From: Parietaria judaica
Lineage: Eukaryota; Streptophyta; Magnoliopsida; Rosales; Urticaceae
Length of the DNA stretch: 64,000 nucleotides
Reading direction: 5' to 3'
NCBI GenBank assembly: GCA_954871525.1
Contig: OX940868.1
Location: 11,398,056 to 11,462,055 of the forward strand
The translations under genes and the position numbers were made by a program. The first letter of the stretch is position 1. Every line of letters begins with the position of its first letter. The notes beneath the pieces were generated by a model that worked only from the letters and a program-made list of their open reading frames with translations, searched no databases and had not been told where the DNA came from. Shown here piece after piece: positions 34,759 to 47,560 of this stretch.

Positions 34759-34950
34759 GCGATGGTGGACTTAAGAAGCGACAAGCACATCGACCACGAT
34801 GTGGTCGACTGAACTCACGTCGAGCTGAAGGTTGACCTGACGCGACTCGGTGACCATGATGTGGTCAAGAAGATACATGACGACCAGGAGCGTGTCAACG
34901 TAATATGTGACGACCAGGTACCCAGCGAGGAAGTACCTTAGGACCAAGTA

Positions 34951-35607
34951 TTGGGCCAAGTGGAAGATTTGATGATGGGGGACAAGCTCAACTTGACAAG
35001 GAAGAACGACGAGCAAAACAAAATAGTGATGTTCAATGAAGATAAGGTTATCGGTAACCTACTCGCAGATGGCGAAGCGAAGATCTATACCGAAATTCGG
35101 TATTTAGACAGTGGAGCCAAAAACCACATGACAGGTCATCGACCCAAGGTTGAAGCGCTCAATAAGGAGATTACAGAAAGCGTGAAGTTCAGCGATGGCT
35201 CCATCGTTGACATCAACGGCATATGGTCCATCCATTTCAAGTGCAAGAACAGGGACCAGCGCTTCTTGATAGAAGTTTACTACATTCCGAAGCTAAATAG
35301 TAGCATCATTAGCCTAGGGCAGATGACTGAGATTGGTCGCACAATGATCTTATCAGGAAAGAACCTGAAGATGTGGAACTGCCATGGAGCACTATTGATG
35401 AAGGTGAGGAGATCACTAAATAGGTTATACAAGATCAACCTGGTGCTAGATCAACTAATTTTTTTTATCGTGTCGATTACTGACCCAATGTGGCTAAGGC
35501 ATGCGAGAATTGAGCACGTGAATTTCTATGCGCTCAAGAAGATAAGAAACAAGGAGATGGCCTTTTGGGTCCCCAAGATAACGCACCCCGACCAGCAATG
35601 TGAATGA
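34951..35607 (+). pseudogene. Copia protease and pre-integrase domain remnant
   Basis: A 218-codon frame. KIYTEIRYLDSGAKNHMTGH carries the DSG catalytic motif, followed by VKFSDGSIVDINGIWSIHFK, VYYIPKLNSSIISLGQMTEI, and then the pre-integrase zinc domain with WLRHARIEHVNFYALKKI. The last His/Cys pair reads HPDQQCE then a stop, where the family has a second Cys. Upstream in-frame sequence is not Gag, so the methionine at 34951 is not a true start. Confidence 0.88.
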
Positions 35608-36310
35608 TGCATGGTCATGAAACATGCAAGAAAGCCATTGCGATTAAGGCGAACTTCCGACCAGAGTGAACACTCAAGGTGGTGCATGCATACTTGTGTG
35701 GTCCAATCACCCCAGTAACCCTAGCTAGCAACAAATAATTTCTTTTGCTTATTCATGACTACAGCCGCTGGATGTAGGTGTGCACGCTCAAGGAGAAAGC
35801 AAGAGCTGCTGAAGTCTTCAAGAAGTTCAAGAGGCTTTTGGAAAACCAGTCAGGGCATAGGCTGGAGACTTTGCGAATAGACCGTGGAGGAGAGTTCACG
35901 TCTGAGAAGTTCGCCGAGTATTGCGGAGAAGAAGGTGTAGAGCGACTCCTGACCGCACCATACATGCCTCAGTAGAACGACATGGTGTAGGAACGGAATC
36001 GAACTGTCATAAACTTTGCGAGGAGCTTGATGAAAAAGCATGAAGGTCCCGGAAAAACTATAGGGTGAAGAAGTACGACACGCATTCTACTTGCTGAACC
36101 GTTTGCCGACGAAGGCGCTAGGAGAGCGCACCCCTTACCAAGTGTGGAAATGGAATGAACCTCATCTGGAGCATTTGAGGGTGTTCGGGGCACCGCTCTT
36201 GTGAAGAGGGTGGGACTACACCTTAAGTAGCTCGATGATTGGAGAGACCCGATAGTGTAACTAGGCACTGAGGAGGGCAGCAATGCACACAGGTTTTACA
36301 ACCATTAACG
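35608..36310 (+). pseudogene. Copia integrase core remnant
   Basis: Reading across frames gives an HDYSRWMW-type stretch (35753-35780, one changed codon gives a stop), then CTLKEKARAAEVFKKFKRLL, ENQSGHRLETLRIDRGGEF with the second catalytic Asp, and APYMPQ followed by a stop where QQNG is expected. ERNRTVINFARSLMKKHEG continues with the catalytic Glu. The last part (to 36300) is strongly shifted. Only part of it (35778-35975) is in a single open frame. Confidence 0.82.
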
Positions 36311-37891
36311 CGGCAAGGCTCATGTGAGCAGATATGCTGGGTTTGTAGAGAAGAAAAAGAGGGACTGGCGCAACGAGAAGGGAAAGCCCAAAGAGAACTC
36401 AATGGAGTTCACCCTTGAGGAGGAACAGGTGGCCGAGCAGGAAGAGCAAGGAAGTCCATGGCAGGGACCAGCGCGAAAAGTAGCCAAGTGATAGGAACCA
36501 ATGCGACGAGAAGTAGCGCAACGGGTAATGACGCGACGGGATCCAAGATCAACAAGAACCAGCTCGGATGCGTCCAAAACGGGTGTGTCACCTCCAGGTT
36601 CACCCTTGTCGGGATGAGGAATGATCACCACAATCCTAGACAGAGAAATTTCATGAGGAGCTAGCTCGGGAGACTCATCGATCAAGGACGGACCAAGAAG
36701 GTTCCGTTCACTTTTCAACGTTTACAAAGAAGCGCGGGAGCTTGATATGAGACTATAGAAGTAAGAACTTGCTTTTTTATGAGGAACCAACCAGCTATCG
36801 CGAGGCAGCCACTGAAAAGGAATGATAAGAGGCGATGAAGAAGGAGTTGGTGTCCATCGAAAAGAATTAGACATGGAAGCTTGTTGATCTTCCAAAATGT
36901 CACAAGCCCATTGCTCTGAACTGGGTCTACAAGCTCAAGAAGGACTTTTAAGACAAAGTTCTCAAGCACAAAGTCAGGCTGGTCACAAAAGGCTACGTGT
37001 ACAAGCAAGGAGTAGACTTAGAAAAAGTCTTCGCTCCAGTGGCCGGATTCGACACAATCGGGCTGACCTAGCACTCGCAGCTCATCGAGGCTGGAAGATC
37101 CATCACCTGAACGTCAAATCGGCGTTCTTGAATGGTTAATTGGAGGAGGAAGTGTACGCCGTTCAACTAGACTATTTCATTGAAAATGTTGCAAAGAAGA
37201 AGGTGTATAAGTTGTCAAAAACTATTTATGGGTTGAGACAAGCACAACGTGCATGAAACATTTGACTCTACATGAGTATGAAGAGTCTTGGTTTTAAGAA
37301 GTGCTCAAGGAGCAAGTAGTCAATACGAGGAACTCAGGAGATGAGTCCCTTACCGTAGGTGTGTACGTCAACAACTTGATCATTACTGGATCTAGTACAG
37401 AAGGCATTGATATGTTTAAGGAGCATATGATGAAGGAGTTTGAGATGGGCGACCTCGGACTACTTTCATATTAACTCAGGATAGAGGTCGATCAGAAGAA
37501 GGAATACATCACTCTAAGGAAGACGGCCAATGCGAAGAAGATTCTCTAACATTTTAACATGGCGGAGTGGAACGTGAGCAAGTATCATATGAAGGCGAAG
37601 TTGCACCTTGGGAAGGATGCAGAAGGAACCTTAATGGATCCCACAAATTACAGAGGTGTCATTGGGTGTTTCAGGTACGTTACCCACACCCGACCAGATC
37701 TCTCCTATGCAGTGGGGATAATGAGTCGTCACATGGAGCAGCCGGCGAGCTTGCACCAAGATGCAGTGAAGCATATCCTTCGCTTTGGGAAGGGAACGAT
37801 GACTTACGGGATCCAGTATGGAAGGGGAAGCGGGGATGAGACCTCGTCGGATTCGCTGATAGTTATCTACTCGGTGATATTGTTGACATGA
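36311..37891 (+). pseudogene. Copia reverse transcriptase remnant
   Basis: Pieces in several frames: a charged linker (36311-36720), then KKELVSIEKN and [50 protein letters not shown], then WKIHHLNVKSAFLNG (36897-37139). The catalytic box at 37361-37375 reads VYVNNLIITG: both aspartates of YVDD are replaced by asparagine. The thumb reads NYRGVIGCFRYVTHTRPDLS, YAVGIMSRHMEQPA (37559-37891). Broken by many stops. Confidence 0.88.
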
Positions 37892-37894
37892 AGT

Positions 37895-38330
37895 GTACTC
37901 AAGTGATGAAATTTTACCTCAAGGGGAACTTAATCACCTAGCAATCCCAGAAGCAGAGGACACTAGCTCTATCCTCGTGCGAGGCTGAATTCATAGAAAC
38001 GACAGAGGCGTTGTGCAAAGCACGTTGGCAGAGAGGCTTGATAAGCGAGTTAACCGGAAGCGAGCAGAAGCCAGTTACCCTCTATGCGGGAAATAAGTCA
38101 CATTTGCGTTAATAAAGAATCAAGTGTTCCATGGTCGCAGCAAGCATATCGACACTAAATTCCATTTTTTTAGAGAGCGCGTGGATAATAGGAAAGTTAT
38201 CGTAGAGTTTTTAAGCACCAAAGAGCAACGTGTTGACATCCTCATTAAGGCCTTAGCTCAAGTCAAGTTCGCAGAGATGAGAGCGATGCTCGCGATGAAG
38301 AACCTCGAACCAAGTCAAACTTACAGGGGA
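37895..38330 (+). pseudogene. Copia RNase H remnant
   Basis: Between the reverse transcriptase and the 3' purine tract, frames give SQKQRTLALSSCEAEFIETT, then ALCKARWQRGLISELTG, and 38124-38414 gives GRSKHIDTKFHFFRERVDNR, KVIVEFLSTKEQRVDILIKA and LAQVKFAEMRAMLAMKNL. These are the conserved RNase H middle and end of copia. The part after about 38330 in this frame is already LTR. Confidence 0.85.
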
Positions 38331-38333
38331 GAA

Positions 38334-38700
38334 TGCGTGGCGATTAAGTTTGACTTTCTCATTAAGTATGCTTGCTCGGAAAGTTTTGCTGAGTTGGCAA
38401 GTTTCCTTTATTAGTTTTTCACTTATTGTTAAACTTGAGCACCAAGTTTGTATTGCCTATACATACTATGTGATGTGTAGTTAGAAAAAAACTCCAACTT
38501 TCCCTTTTCCTTTTAACTTCGACATTATTGTACTAGTGTAGCCTCTGCCGCTCTTTCTCACGCATGCCTCGGCATCTCCGACGACGTAGCACAATATTCA
38601 ATTTCCAAGCTCGGGGAACGATGTTCATCGTATATTTCTCATTGCTCGAGTAGCATTGATTCCGTTGCTAATCCGAAGACTTTTTGTTCGTATCAAGGAT
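38334..38700 (+). repeat. Probable degraded 3' LTR of the split copia element
   Basis: Follows the purine tract CAGGGGAGAA (about 38325-38333). Shares weak similarity with 22650-22740, including ACTCCAACTTTCCC and ACTTCGACATTATT. The end is not fixed. Confidence 0.45.
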
Positions 38701-38859
38701 ACAGATAATAGCTTCACTCAGTGATTTAAACTCACGGGTGCTTGAATAAGTTCATTAAATATATATATATAAAAAAACATCAGACAAAAGAACAATCGGT
38801 ATCTTAGTATAACTAGTACAAATATTAGATTCTATACCATTGTAAAAAACAATGGCACC

Positions 38860-39141
38860 TGGATAACGTTTGGACAACTACTTTTATAATGGTGGTGTAA
38901 CGTGGAGTGGTCTAAGCTTGGCCAATTAAAAGTTACAGGTGTTTTGGTCCTCAGAATAACATCTGTCACTTTATTCGGTTCCCTCTGTCGACTTCATAGC
39001 CATCCTCATACTGCTGAATCAGCTTGAGAGAATTCCTTGGCTCTGGTCGCTTCCTTCATGCGGTTTCTAGTTCTTGGCTGGCTTAATCTTCTCGGTAGAA
39101 TTTCTAGGGTTTAGTTTCGACTCAGCTTCGAACCTTTAAGG
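38860..39141 (+). other. Possible 5' untranslated exon of a lost host gene
   Basis: A pyrimidine-rich, moderately GC-rich stretch (39000-39140) contains TCTAGGGTTTAG and ends CCTTTAAG followed by GTAACTGC, a good splice donor. This looks like a plant 5' UTR exon. No coding exon was found downstream before the Helitron at 41.4 kb, so the call is weak. Confidence 0.25.
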
Positions 39142-41409
39142 TAACTGCTCACCACTCGCCATTTTTTACGTTCATTTCCTTCGTGAAACAAGCTTTTGGG
39201 CATTACTCACGAATCACAATTAGCAAAAGTGTCCGATTTAACCCGAAGAAAAATTGGGTATTTCTCTTGCTATACGTAGAAGTATTTAAGAAGAATACTG
39301 GATGGAAGCTTCTTTATACGAAGTAGTCATTGAGAAAAAAAAAAAAAAACCAAAGTAGTAAATGGTTTCATTCTTTGTAGATTTTGAGCATTTAATCAAT
39401 GTGTAAGGAATATTAAAAACAATGTACCTTGGAAGAGTTGAGGAGAGGGATTTTTTTGTTGACAACAAAGCAAAAAAAAAAAAGTGAGGTTTTTGAGCAC
39501 AGAAAGTTTATTTCTTTTCTGCATTTGATAATCATCGCTGTAATCGGCGTCAAACACATGGGTTCATGAGACACACACGGCACGCATGCATGCATGCAAC
39601 TTTAGAAAAACACAACCTTCCATTTGTGTCGTGTGTGGAATGTTTAAGACTTTAAGTTAGGAAAATGCAAGTGGTTAGTGACAGAACAATTGACTAGATG
39701 TTTTGATATAATTAACGACTGAAATTAGAGGCAAATAATAAAAACGTTGGCTATACAAAATAAATATTAACTGATATCGGCAGTTGAATTTGTGCTGCAC
39801 ATTAATAAAGGACTTCAATTCAATGATAAATTTCTCTTGGTAGTGGTAGATTCAGAAAGATGAGAAAATCGAATTCCCTTGGAAGGTTACTTCACCCTAG
39901 TTACACATCGTCTTTATATTGTATTAAAATTTAGAGAAGACTGCAACGCTTTTTAGATAGTTTAAATAGTTAATTGTGGAGATCGATTTTATAATTCTTT
40001 CAATTTTAGTTTAAATAGTTAATTGTGGGAATCGATATATTACGTTATGGAATTATTTTCACATCAATCCTAAAATTAACAATATTGATTATATTTTATT
40101 TTTATATCTTACCAACATAGTATGCTCTGTTTTTTAATATAAAATTTAAATTATATTTAAAAATTTATGCAAGATGACAACTCTTTTTAGATATGAATAT
40201 CAATGTTTATCACGTTTATTTAAAAATTCACAAAAAAAAAAAGTTCTTTGAAATAACAAAAAATAATAAATTATTTAAATTCTTTTAATAAACATATAGT
40301 TTGCACTAATGAATATTCTCTGTTAATTTTATATTTTGATGAAAATTGATATTTTATTATCCCAAAGAAAGAGAAAACAGAAAATGAATTACTATTAACT
40401 ATGAAAATTGAGAAGAGTAAATGCACAATCGATCAAAATTCAGTTTTTCAAATGATTCTGCACTTTTTCTTATACAAATTAAAGAGAAAAAAATTAGTGC
40501 AGTTTGCCTTTAGGGTTGATTTTGAATGTGGTTTCCCCCTTTTTATTCGATTTGTTTCGAACCCGATAATTAGACGATGTTGAATTTGTTTCTCTACATT
40601 ATATGATACTTCATTTATTTGCATTGCTAATTTATTTTCAACTCATGAAACTCAATTTGGATTTCAATTTATGAAATTTTACCATTATATATATTCATTG
40701 AGAAGTATCATTCCGACATGCTTGGCATTCTGGCCTTATTTATTTCATTTTGTTATTTATATCCAGGCCTGATCTTATAGCGTTGATTGCTTCACTCTAT
40801 CACGCACTGTATATGTGAGTCGATATTCAGTTATATAATTGCTCGTTCTTAAGTTAAAATTGTATTTCATTATTAATTAGTCACATGTAGCTCTACTAAC
40901 TTGATAAATTAGATCACATGCTTAAAACTCATAAAACAATCGGTGAGATACCACTCAGGAAAAACTAGAATATTCCAATAGAATAGGAATTATTTAATCA
41001 ATAGGCATTTAATTCTAAATGTAGCGAGCCTAGTTGGAATCATAATAATCTTTATTTTGTCTAATCAAACAACTGTAATGAATGCGTCCTCATATGTCCA
41101 ACTTCTTATACATTACAAATATACAAATATAGTTTTAATTCTATATTCTGTGTTACTTGTTTGTAAATTGATAGTTTATAACTGGGGATATATATTTTTG
41201 TTTCCCAGCGTTGTAGACTAATAATGTTATCATATTCTTCCTTAATATTTTTTAAACGTCTCAGCCTATCTTCAAATTATCTTGGTAACCCTAATTGCAA
41301 TATAAATATATATATATATATATATATTAAAAGAAAACGAAAACCTAAACCACAAATTCCAGTGATAACTCAAATAATGAATGTAAACCTTGCTTTTGGA
41401 AAATCAACC
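39142..41409. other. AT-rich intergenic stretch, nothing recognised
   Basis: About 2.3 kb. Contains a GCATGCATGCATGCA run (about 39583-39597) and a (TA)n near 41303-41327. No coding signature was recognised. Confidence 0.5.
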
Positions 41410-41459
41410 TTATCTCATCGAACACAAATTGAATTATTATTAATTTCAAAATAGTAAAA

Positions 41460-42868
41460 TATCTCACTAGAGGTAGCACAACCATCAGATACATCATATT
41501 TAGACTTAGGAGAATGGAAATATTATTGCGATTATTGTGGTAATTTTTTCGAGTTTGCTGAAAGTTCGAGCAAAAATAATTTATCAAAATATAATCAATG
41601 TTGTTAGTTTCCTCCCATATTAGATCGATTGTTAAACTACAATGGCGAAACGGCGAAATAGACAATGCATACTAAAATTAAAAAATTAAAAAAAATTGTA
41701 CATTTGGATTCATTATTAGCTTTTTACCTTTCTTGGTACGAATATAGATTCAAGTATAAATAACTCTCATGGTCCATATATTTATGTTTTTAAAATCAAT
41801 GACTTAGTGCATCATTTACTTGGCTCTCTACCACCTACTGGCGACAAATCTTTGAAATTCACAAAACTATATATACATGACAAAGAAAATGAAATCCCGC
41901 ACAACTATATATGCATGACACAGAAAATGAAATCCAAAATCTTTGAAATTCACAAAACTATATATACATGACAAAGAAAATGAAATCCCGCACAACTATA
42001 TATGCATGACACAGAAAATGAAATCCAAAATAGTCTGTCAAAGTTATCATTTGATGAGTCCTCAAGATTAATTACTAAATCAATTATTGCAAAGATGATT
42101 AGTATGTTAGATGAAGAAAATATATTAGTACAAACTTTCAGAACCGTCAAAGATAAAAACACAGATTCAAACATTCTGCATATAAGACTTCAACTTTTTG
42201 GGCGAAGAAATGATTATTCTAACCAATATAATTTACCAACATCAAATGACACAGGTGGATTAATAGTTGGCGATATTGGAGAATGTGAAAAATGAAAAGA
42301 CATAATCGTAGAATAAAATCGAACGATTTATAGAGAATTACAAAATTACACCTTTCATATATGGTGTTGCAGTATCCATTATTGCTTCCTCACGGAGATG
42401 ATGGATATAGACCCGACCTCAAGTTATTTATTAACCATTAAGGCACGCAACCTTTTCGTAAAATAATTTCAATGAGAGCCTTATACTATTATCCACTACA
42501 ACAACATTCTAACTTAAACACTACTCTTTTATTAAGTGGTAGATTTTTACAAGAATTTTAGTTGATGCATATTCTTTTGTAGAAGAAGATAGATTAGATT
42601 TTGTTAGAAAAAAATCAAGAATATTTAAGGTTAGAAATCTATCAAAGTATTTAAGATGATATTAATAAAGGAGATACTGATGCAAATAAAATAGGAAAAA
42701 ATATACTCACATAAAGTCACATAAGAAATCATAGATATATGATACAAAATTATCAAGATGTGATGGAAATTTGTAGAGAATATGGAAGTCTCGATTAATT
42801 TATAACATTTACATGTAACTCAAAACAGCCTGAAATGAAAAGAACATGATCTTTTGATTCCTTGTGAA
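41460..42868 (+). pseudogene. Helitron Rep (Helitron_like_N) first part, left copy
   Basis: In mixed frames the plus strand encodes the N-terminal zinc-finger part (PSDTSYLDLGEWKYYCDYCG, 41485-41545). It continues with MHDTENEIQNSLSKLSFDES, MLDEENILVQTFRTVKD and IRLQLFGRRNDYSNQYNLPT plus GGLIVGDIGE (42002-42295), then LQYPLLLPHGDDGYRPDLK (42365-42421), LLLSGRFLQEF, GDTDANKIG and MEICREYGSLD with FITFTCNSKQPEM. All are hallmark segments of plant Helitron Rep. It stops at PCEKS, where an LTR is inserted; PDIITRVLKIKFEQ resumes after it at 45709. A 91-bp tandem duplication lies at 41848-42030. Confidence 0.92.
41848..42030. repeat. 91-bp tandem duplication inside Helitron Rep
   Basis: ATCTTTGAAATTCACAAAAC begins at 41848 and again at 41939 and the units match to the end of the second copy. 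Each unit itself contains two similar halves (ACTATATATACATGACAAAG and ACTATATATGCATGACACAG). It duplicates the YMHDTENEIQ coding segment. Confidence 0.9.
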
Positions 42869-42873
42869 AAATC

Positions 42874-45692
42874 TATTGGAATCGATATATAGCTCTGATG
42901 CCAAATGTCGGAATCGGTCGGTATCAGACCGATTACCTGGTCGAATATGCGGATCTAGATCCTAAAATAATCTCCGCTAACTAATAAGAAATTATAATCG
43001 TTGATTTTTTCACACGGTTTGACCTTTAAAAAAATTACTGGGTTAGAGTCCCATACCAAAAACTCTGTCAAATCGTCTGTTTCAAAAACAACTTATAACT
43101 CATCTACTCGGATCGTGATGAATTAATTACTTTAATTTACTAACTCGTTGTTAAATAATATATGAATCAATAAATATCAAGAAACGTGTACCTTAGCAAA
43201 TTTGAAGACTCTGAATCTGTTGTTGACGATGTTTTTCGATTTTGTGTGTGGTAGAGACAACCAAAAATCTTTCGATGTATGCTCCGGGAATACTTTGTAG
43301 GGATGGCTGGGTTCCCACTAGATACTACCCGAATCCCTAAAACTCAAAAAATCCTGAGATAGGAGCTCTGAGAAATTCGAAGAAACTAAGTTAAGAGAGA
43401 TAACCACTTTGGAGAAATCCTGATATAGATATTCACTCAAAGATTATATTTGAATAAATAAATCAAATAAAGAATAAATTCAATTTAAATCTTTTTCAAA
43501 AAATACCCTAAAGATTTAATAAATCAACTTTTATATTTTTCAAGATTTATTCGAATTTAAAAACATCTCTCGTTTAAATATTTCAGGCATAAATATCAAT
43601 ATTTAATTTCTCTTATTTTCTATTTGACAAACCATTATTATCATAAATCTTAAACCGTTCGTCAGATTGACACCATTCAAAAAGATAACTATATCACATT
43701 TTGATTTCTTACAACCCTAGGGATATCCAAGGATTAAATTCAAGGGTAAATGTGCCAATTGTCCATTTGTGACTCAAAGTTTTAAAAAAAATGCCCAAAC
43801 CTATTTATGGTAATATGGACCAATATACCACTCTAATTTTTGACATGTGAAATAAATAGGAAGTAGTTAAATTACGTATCAAATTAATTAATTATTCAAA
43901 TTAATTAAATCAAAATAAAATTATTTCTTTAAATGTAGTTAACTACAATAACTTATCAATCTTAAACTTGTATTTGAGGTTAATAAGACACTTCTAATGT
44001 GTAACAACTACGTAATTGTAAGTTAAGTAACGTATTTTAAATGGTAAATTCCCATAATAGAGTTGTATATGATGTTACAAAAATATTTACAATACGATTA
44101 ACATATATTTGTAATTTAAGTTACATTTTTAATGGTAAATCTCCATACTAGAGTTGTATACGATGTTAGGAAAATATTTGTAATACGAATTAACATATAT
44201 TTGTAGTACGAATTAACATACCTTTTCGAAGGAAGAAGGCGACGAAGAGGCGCGAAATTGATATCGGGTGAGATATTAAAGGTTCGGGGAAGAGATCGAA
44301 GGTTAGACGGAAGTAGGTGGGAAGGTAGAATAAATTGATATTGGTGATAATGATGATATTTTTTTCAAAAGTACCATAATTAAATTATATCCTAATGAAT
44401 ATGTAGAAATTGTCCATAATAACTATAGGAAAAAAAATGAAATTGAAATATATTATTAATAAATATTATACAAAAATTAGTAATTATAACTAATATTCGT
44501 GTTAATGTGGTCCAATTTTTTTTTATTAATGGCTATAAATTGATTTTATGAAACTATAGGCATTTCTCTTAAACTTTAGGTTTTGGGCATTTGGTGAATT
44601 TTTTTAAAATTCATTTTTTTTTTCCAGTTTTCTAGGCGTACCATAATTTTGGTACTTTGCCACTATTTAGGGTAATCAGTGATTTGTGAAAATCACGGAT
44701 CAAGTTTGATTGGAATATCCTATGTTTAAATGACACATTTGAACATATTTTGCGATGTCATCCTTGTGGAGTTACGAAGGGTACTTATGTTCATGTACAT
44801 TTGAGCTATGGTAAAAGTGTAGACTTTTACCAACATTGATTACATTCCACTATAGTCCTCGGCTTAACTTTCAAGTATATAATAATTTATCTTTCTGAAA
44901 ACAGGTGTCCATTGATACAATCAGATTTCGGGTATACTAGGCTTTCTTGTTATTATGATATTTATCAAAAGGGTAACTTTACCGTTTTGCCCTTTTAATG
45001 ATTCTATCTTAATCTACGATTATTACAAACTATTTCCTCATTAAATGATGAATTCAATGAGCTTACCATGTGTACTTGTTCATTTCCCACATATCATAAT
45101 AAGAATATCATAAAGATATTGTCCATATCTTCCATCATGCAACTTATCTCATTTCAACCGTCTAATCCCAAAATAAAAGTATTAAGAGTACTAAGTTGAA
45201 CTCTAGAACGATTAAATCAAAGATTATATAAGCTGAATCTTACAAGTCAACAATACTCGAGACACAAGCCTATTCATATATGATCATCTAGCGACCCTAT
45301 CGTACTATTATCAATGATGGACTTAATTGATGAATTATGATATAAGTATAGTTTATCCAATATAAAGGCACTTCATACTTGATAAACTTAACAGTACATG
45401 GACAGTACTATGATCGGGTAATAGATCACCACAGTAATGTGAGTAATTCATCAATGGTCGTTCACGCCTCATAAATTCTCATTTCTAATCTAGACCATGG
45501 ACCCTTTAAGTTCTTTGTTCGTGATAGTCAAACCTCCTCACAATAGACTACTTGTGATGACTAAACACGACAACAAAGTTAAAGAACTATGGATAAATAT
45601 TCTCTTTATATAATCCGAAGATAACTATATAAGATTTAACATATTTTGCATATGCCCTCTGAATAGAGGACATGTGTAAAATATGTGCAACA
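42874..45692 (-). mobile_element. Long-LTR insertion in the left Helitron (one LTR plus primer-binding stub)
   Basis: AAATC flanks the insertion at 42869-42873 and 45693-45697. Removing the insert and one AAATC restores the Rep frame (PCEKS to KDIPDIITRV), so these are true insertion borders. On the minus strand an LTR-like sequence of 2787 bp runs from TGTTGCACATATTTT (45692) to CCGACA (42906). It is followed by TTTGGCATCAGAGC, a primer-binding site of the copia type (42892-42903), and 18 more bases, then the flank. There is no internal region and no second LTR. No protein frame was found inside. Confidence 0.8.
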
Positions 45693-45697
45693 AAATC

Positions 45698-46315
45698 AAA
45701 AGACATTCCTGATATAATAACAAGAGTATTGAAAATAAAATTTGAACAACCATAGTACGAACTATAAAAGCAAGGAATACATTTGGAGAAGAGATTGTTG
45801 ATTTATAGTTGGTTGAATTTCGAAAAAAAAAAAGATTAGCAAATTGTCATTTCGTATTTTGGTTGCATCCAAAATAAAGACAAAATTCCATGATCCCTTT
45901 TAAATAGATGAATTTATTTCTGTGGAGATAAAGATCTTAATCTTGATTTGTTTGGATATAATGTAGTTCTTATGTACATGGACCATGTGGTCTCGCCAAG
46001 ACAAATGCTGCATGCATGAAGAATTTCATGTACTCTAAACAAATTTTAAGAAACTTAGAAATAAAACGATAATTGATTAAAATAGAATTATTCATTATAT
46101 AAGTAGAAGTTCAAATATTTGTTCGAAAAAGAAAATATAAAAGTAGATAATAGATATGTTATCTTATAACAGAGAATTGTGTCTGAAATTTTACGCTGAT
46201 ATAAATACTTAAGTCTTCTTACAACCAATTCTTATAAAATACTTATTCAAATATTTAATAAAGAACCAGATCTTATTTGAGCAATTCTTGAAAATAATAT
46301 TTGCTCAGAAAAGAA
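45698..46315 (+). pseudogene. Helitron Rep second part, left copy
   Basis: After the LTR insertion the Rep gene continues: DIITRVLKIKFEQ, GIHLEK, then RLANCHFVFWLHPK (the family has GLPHCHILLWLHP, so the first His of the HUH-type metal motif is Asn here), HGPCGLAKTNAACMK and finally ILIKYLFKYLIKN near 46230 with the tyrosine motif region preserved. Stops and shifts occur throughout. The sequence then jumps to the helicase domain with a deletion relative to the right copy. Confidence 0.88.
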
Positions 46316-47560
46316 AAAATATCTTATATTAGTTTCTAATTTAGCTAAAGAACAAAAGGAAAAAAAAATCATAAATTCAGGTAAAATAAAGATTATAAAT
46401 CATATTTTATTTCTTGACATGGAGGAATAGGACAAACATACTTACAAAATACTATCATTACTAAAATAAGATTGAATAATGAAATTCTTTTACCTGTTGC
46501 ATGATATGATACATTTATTATTATCAAAGGGAAGAATTGCACATTCTAGATGTAAAATACCATCATTAGTAGATAACTTCTCCACATGTCACATACAAAA
46601 ACAAACACAATTTAACAAAATTAATTGAAAAATCATACCTTTATATTATGCGATGAAGCACCGCCAAATAATAAATATTGTTTTGAAGCCCATAAATCAG
46701 TACAATGAATGAAAAATAACTATGCAATACCATTGGAAGGAAGGACTTTGGTACTAAGTGGCGACATTCGTCAAATCATATAAAATAGAACATCAGGGTC
46801 TAAAGAACACGTAACTGATGCAAACTTAACCAATTCTTATTTATGGCAACATTTTGAAATCTTAACCTTAACAAATAAAATATTCAACTCAAGAGACATA
46901 ATATATCACCCAACATAAAAGTAGAAATCACACAATATTTTACATATATTTCAAGTATCATCGACAATACTATAGAAGAAATAAAAGATCCGATTAATGA
47001 AGATGCTACATGGATTAATCTACAAAACATATTCTTTGTACATATGATTCAAATCCAATTGAAAAAAAAAAACATGATGCAATATATAATCATATTTTTA
47101 TTAAGTTTAATGATGTTGAATATTTAAAGAATCGAACAATTGTAGCCCTTAAAAAATACAAAACTCGATGAAATAAATAAATACATTTTGTCAATAGTAC
47201 TCGCTTTTTCAAAACTTATTATAGCTATGATACAATTTTATTCTCATATAAAAATAGTAAAGAACTAAATCTTTTATCAATTTAGATAATACAAATGAAA
47301 TAATATATATTCCTCGAATTGAAATAACTATACATGAATCACGATGGCCTTTCATTTTAAAAAGAAGACAAAATCCTTTAAAAAAATTCTTACGTTATGA
47401 AAATAAATAAAAGTCAATGACAATCACTTGACAAATTGGTCTATATATAAAAATTGATATATTTAATTATTGTCAATTATATGTAGCTTTATCAAGAGTC
47501 AAGTCACCAAATGAGTTGTTTATATTAATCTAAAAATTCATGAACAAATATTCAATTCAT
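46316..47560 (+). pseudogene. Helitron PIF1-type helicase, left copy
   Basis: Mixed plus frames follow the PIF1 helicase that unwinds DNA during Helitron transposition. GGIGQTYLQNTIITKIRLNN (46421-46480) is the Walker A region, with the lysine of GKT replaced by Gln. Then come RIAHSRCKIPSLVDNFSTCH, a Walker B region with DEAPPNNKYCFEA, and GRTLVLSGDIRQI with AND-like residues. The last domain reads RTIVALKKYKT, IIYIPRIEITIHESRWPFIL, KRRQNPLKK and LYVALSRVKSPNELF (47300-47525). Multiple stops and shifts make it inactive. Confidence 0.92.

Larger units (their letters stand above)
22440..38700 (+). mobile_element. Old Ty1/copia element, plus strand, split by a gypsy insertion
   Basis: A primer-binding site (22804-22814) and the first half of gag (to 23291) lie left of the Tat-type insertion. 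The rest of gag, protease, integrase, reverse transcriptase and RNase H continue at 34253-38330 on the same strand, in copia order. The gag frame is continuous across the insertion: VDDI on the left is followed by ETTVVNKFLRATPQRYLQIV on the right. A purine tract near 38325-38335 marks the start of the 3' LTR. Coding is riddled with stops and shifts, and the LTRs are too diverged to align with certainty by eye. Outer limits are approximate. Confidence 0.85.
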
